A stretch of DNA of 6,642 bases from Thiohalospira sp046546335 (GTDB lineage Bacteria; Pseudomonadota; Gammaproteobacteria; Thiohalospirales; Thiohalospiraceae), in NCBI RefSeq assembly GCF_046546335.1, contig NZ_JBKGYA010000115.1; one strand, given 5' to 3'. The position numbers and the translations under genes are program-made. The notes beneath the pieces are model-generated. The model did no database searches and was not told the origin of the DNA. It saw only the letters and a list, made by a program, of their open reading frames with translations. This document shows positions 6,512 to 6,642 of this stretch, piece by piece (position 1 is the stretch's first letter; every line of letters starts with the position of its first letter).

Positions 6512-6541
6512 TTGCCAGCTCCGACAACGATGGCCTATGCT
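6512..6541 (+). promoter_or_regulatory. Candidate promoter of tRNA-Ser
   Basis: TTGCCA (6512-6517, 5 of 6 to the -35 consensus), an 18-bp spacer and TATGCT (6536-6541, 4 of 6 to the -10). Transcription would start near 6548, leaving only about five nucleotides of 5' leader for RNase P to remove before the tRNA at 6553. It lies in the divergent gap between mltF and the tRNA. Position and matches are visible; activity is inferred. Confidence 0.5.
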
Positions 6542-6552
6542 GACCCACTTCT

Positions 6553-6642
6553 GGAGAGGTACCGAAGCGGTCATACCGGCACCGACTCGAAATCGGTTGG
6601 GGGCCCTGCCCCACGTGGGTTCGAATCCCACCCTCTCCGCCA
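6553..6642 (+). tRNA. tRNA-Ser(CGA), reads UCG codons
   Basis: All parts of a long-variable-arm serine tRNA are present. The acceptor stem is GGAGAGG (6553-6559) with CCTCTCC (6632-6638). The D-arm starts CCG at 6562-6564. The anticodon stem ACCGA (6581-6585)/TCGGT (6593-6597) encloses the loop CTCGAAA with anticodon CGA at 6588-6590. The large variable arm has the 5-bp stem TGGGG (6598-6602)/CCCCA (6609-6613). The T-arm is GTGGG/CCCAC around TTCGAAT (6615-6631). The discriminator base is G at 6639, and CCA is encoded at 6640-6642, ending on the last base of the window. All stems pair perfectly. Downstream sequence, including any terminator or integration scar, is outside the window. Confidence 0.97.

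Noticed and set aside
6437..6631. 64-codon minus-strand frame starting MGFEPTWG
   Set aside because: This is the well-known false protein produced by reading the T-arm of a tRNA backwards; the DNA is tRNA-Ser.

Overview
This is high-GC bacterial DNA, roughly 70 % GC by eye. Its gene content and protein sequences point to a gammaproteobacterium. GuaA has the length of the E. coli enzyme (525 residues) and the same active-site numbering. The xseA<-/->guaB-guaA neighbourhood is the classic gammaproteobacterial arrangement, and tadA lies beside mltF as it does in E. coli. The strong GC bias, and a small lipoprotein resembling the SoxXA-binding (SoxK-type) family of sulfur oxidisers, suggest something near the Ectothiorhodospiraceae/Chromatiales. 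That placement is inference, not proof.

Layout. Positions 1-813 (minus) hold the N-terminal 60 % of xseA, the large subunit of exodeoxyribonuclease VII, cut by the left window edge. Positions 814-880 are a short gap with two perfect GC-rich inverted repeats. Positions 881-1210 (minus) encode a 109-residue helical lipoprotein. Positions 1211-1405 are a divergent control region in which a strong sigma-70-like guaB promoter (TTTACC-N17-TATAAT) overlaps a weaker promoter firing the other way. Positions 1406-5005 (plus) are guaB, guaA and tadA, probably one transcription unit; guaA and tadA are 10 bp apart. Positions 5012-6403 (minus) are mltF, convergent with tadA and separated from it by only 6 bp. 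Positions 6404-6552 hold the mltF leader and a probable tRNA promoter. Positions 6553-6642 are a complete tRNA-Ser(CGA) whose encoded CCA ends on the last base of the window.

How the genes work together. GuaB (IMP to XMP) and GuaA (XMP to GMP) are the two consecutive steps of guanine nucleotide synthesis. TadA makes the wobble inosine of tRNA-Arg and probably shares the message by position rather than pathway. XseA/XseB degrades single-stranded DNA in repair. MltF is an outer-membrane lytic transglycosylase acting on peptidoglycan. No gap exceeds 300 bases without a gene.

I found no new multi-gene system, mobile element, CRISPR array or defence locus. This is core genome. The points worth a second look are local: the overlapping divergent promoters, the lipoprotein placed between xseA and guaB, the tandem hairpins ahead of xseA, and the very tight tadA/mltF convergence.
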